Assembly: GCA_031216915.1 (NCBI GenBank)
Contig: CM062292.1
Coordinates: 69,242,790-69,306,789, forward strand
DNA from: Pictodentalium vernedei
Lineage: Eukaryota > Mollusca > Scaphopoda > Dentaliida > Dentaliidae
DNA: 64,000 bases
Direction: 5' to 3'
Positions within the stretch are counted from its first letter, which is position 1, and every line of letters starts with the position of its first letter. A program made the translations under genes and the position numbers. The notes under the pieces are model-generated. The model worked only from the letters and a program-made list of their open reading frames with translations. It was not told where the DNA came from and made no database searches. Below are positions 62,826-64,000 of the stretch, piece after piece.

Positions 62826-64000
62826 ATCTTTGAGTCCCAGAGTGGATCTGACTGAACCCCAAAATATTTGTTCTCATAGCACAGTGATAACAAAGGCACC
62901 TCAAAACACACTCATTCCTTCCTGTCCCAAGGTGAAAACAAAGGTACCCAAGAAGTTTCGTGAAGATCAGTTCACAAATATGAGCTGTGTAGAAGTTGTG
63001 ACAAAAAACTGATTGGACCTAATTTCGGTACAAAATGGTCACTGGCAGCCATCTTGAATTTTGGACTGCACCCAGAAACACTCGTTCCCGTCTCAAGGTG
63101 ATAACAAAGGTACCCAAGAAGTTTTGTGAAGATCGGTTCATAAATACAGCCTCTAGCCCGAGCCGTATTGACATGTGCACTTACAGTGTATAAGTAGCAC
63201 TGAATAAATCAAAGTTCATCTAATTTGCATAATTTCTGCACGAGAAAAAAAAAACCCTTACTATATGTGATGTATTCCATGTTACTAAACATTCATACAA
63301 AAATTTATTCAAATCAGAACTTTCATACAGAAGTTCTGTACAAAAGACTGATTGCACTAATTTTGGTACAAAATGGCTGCTGGTGGCCATCTTGAATTTC
63401 GGACCACACCCAAAAACACTCGTTCTCATCCCACGGTGATAACAAAGGTACCCAAGAAGTTTCGTAAAGATCGGTTCATAAATACGGCCTCTAGCCTGAG
63501 TCGTATAGAAGTTGTGTACAAAAAAACTGATTAGACCTAATTTCGGTATAAAATGACCACTGGCAGCCATCTTGAATTTTGGACCGCACCCAGAAACACT
63601 CGTTCTCGTCCCAAGGTGATAACAAAGGTACCCATGAAGTTTCGTAAAGATCGGTTCAAAAATACGGCCTCTAGCCTGAGTCGTATAGAAGTTGTGTACA
63701 AAAAAACTGATTAGACCTAATTTCAGTATAAAATGGCCACTGGCAGCCATCTTGAATTTTGGACCGCACCCAGAAACACTCGTTCTCGTCCCAAGGTGAT
63801 AACAAAGGTACCCAAGACGTTTCGTGAAGATCGGTTCATAAATACAGACTCTAGCCCGAGCCGTATTGACATATATACTTACTGTGTGTAAGTAGCACTG
63901 AAAAAATCAAAGTTCATCTAATTTGCATAATTTGTGCACGAGAAAAAAAAAACCCGTATTATATGTGATGTATCCCATGGTACAAAACATTCACACAAAA
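62826..64000 (-). repeat. 336/180-bp satellite array, orientation 2 (runs off the window)
   Basis: Same family as 32237-33280 but inverted. AATACGGCCTCTAGCCTGAG recurs exactly 180 bp apart (63481 and 63661), with a variant at 63841. Longer units with ATTATGCAAATTAG-type insertions lie at 63180-63340 and 63880-64000. The inner edge carries AACCCCAAAATATTTGTTCTC, matching the inner edge of the other array. A 176-codon minus frame spans three units and is a repeat product. Confidence 0.93.

Noticed and set aside
63220..63750. 176-codon minus-strand frame with three repeats of a ~60-residue unit
   Set aside because: It is the translation of 180-bp satellite units, which are a multiple of three; unit length rather than selection keeps it open.

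Overview
The window is eukaryotic, repeat-dense, intron-rich DNA from an animal nuclear genome. The signs are poly(AATA)-tailed SINEs with target-site duplications, a Ty3/gypsy-type LTR retrotransposon, Tc1/mariner-, piggyBac-, hAT- and Mutator-like elements, a spliced TNF-superfamily exon, and no bacterial-style gene packing. An aquatic invertebrate (mollusc, other lophotrochozoan or lancelet) fits the repeat style, but the species cannot be fixed from sequence alone.

Only one host gene segment is convincing: the last exon of a TNF-superfamily ligand on the minus strand (61303-61733), with a clear acceptor and a full C-terminal TNF homology domain. Its upstream exons are not visible; the adjoining intron holds a SINE, a 313-bp TA-type MITE and a satellite array. 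A possible first coding exon lies at 23381-23452 (+). The open segments at 52.4-57.6 kb have no recognisable domains and are reported only as weak candidates.

Mobile elements dominate. (1) A 6.9-kb LTR retrotransposon on the minus strand (24061-30974) has 1609/1608-bp LTRs that differ by one visible indel. It has an intact 824-codon Gag-protease frame but no reverse transcriptase, RNase H or integrase. (2) About 18 copies or remnants of a ~250-bp palindromic MITE have the ends TTAACCCTTTACC...GGTAAAGGGTTAA (piggyBac-like, TTAA target). Their central stem varies between copies, but its two arms always vary together. (3) About 18 SINEs or fragments share one body; most carry a tRNA-like head, two carry a 5S-rRNA-like head. 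(4) A decayed Tc1-like transposon (20182-21760) has several disabled codons. (5) Mutator-like palindromes have 9-10 bp duplications. (6) Two TA-inserting MITE families of 235 and 313 bp are present. (7) A 731-bp hAT-like element sits inside one of these MITEs. (8) A second tRNA-derived SINE family is present. Nested insertions give a relative order of activity.

Tandem DNA includes a 21-bp array (17934-18172), 73-bp minisatellite blocks in opposite orientation flanking 338-bp repeats (13017-14867), and 336/180-bp satellite arrays in inverted orientation about 30 kb apart (32237-33280 and 62826-64000). Thirteen G or C runs of 11-19 bases are scattered through otherwise AT-rich DNA. Most open frames under about 120 codons are best read as chance frames in repeats.
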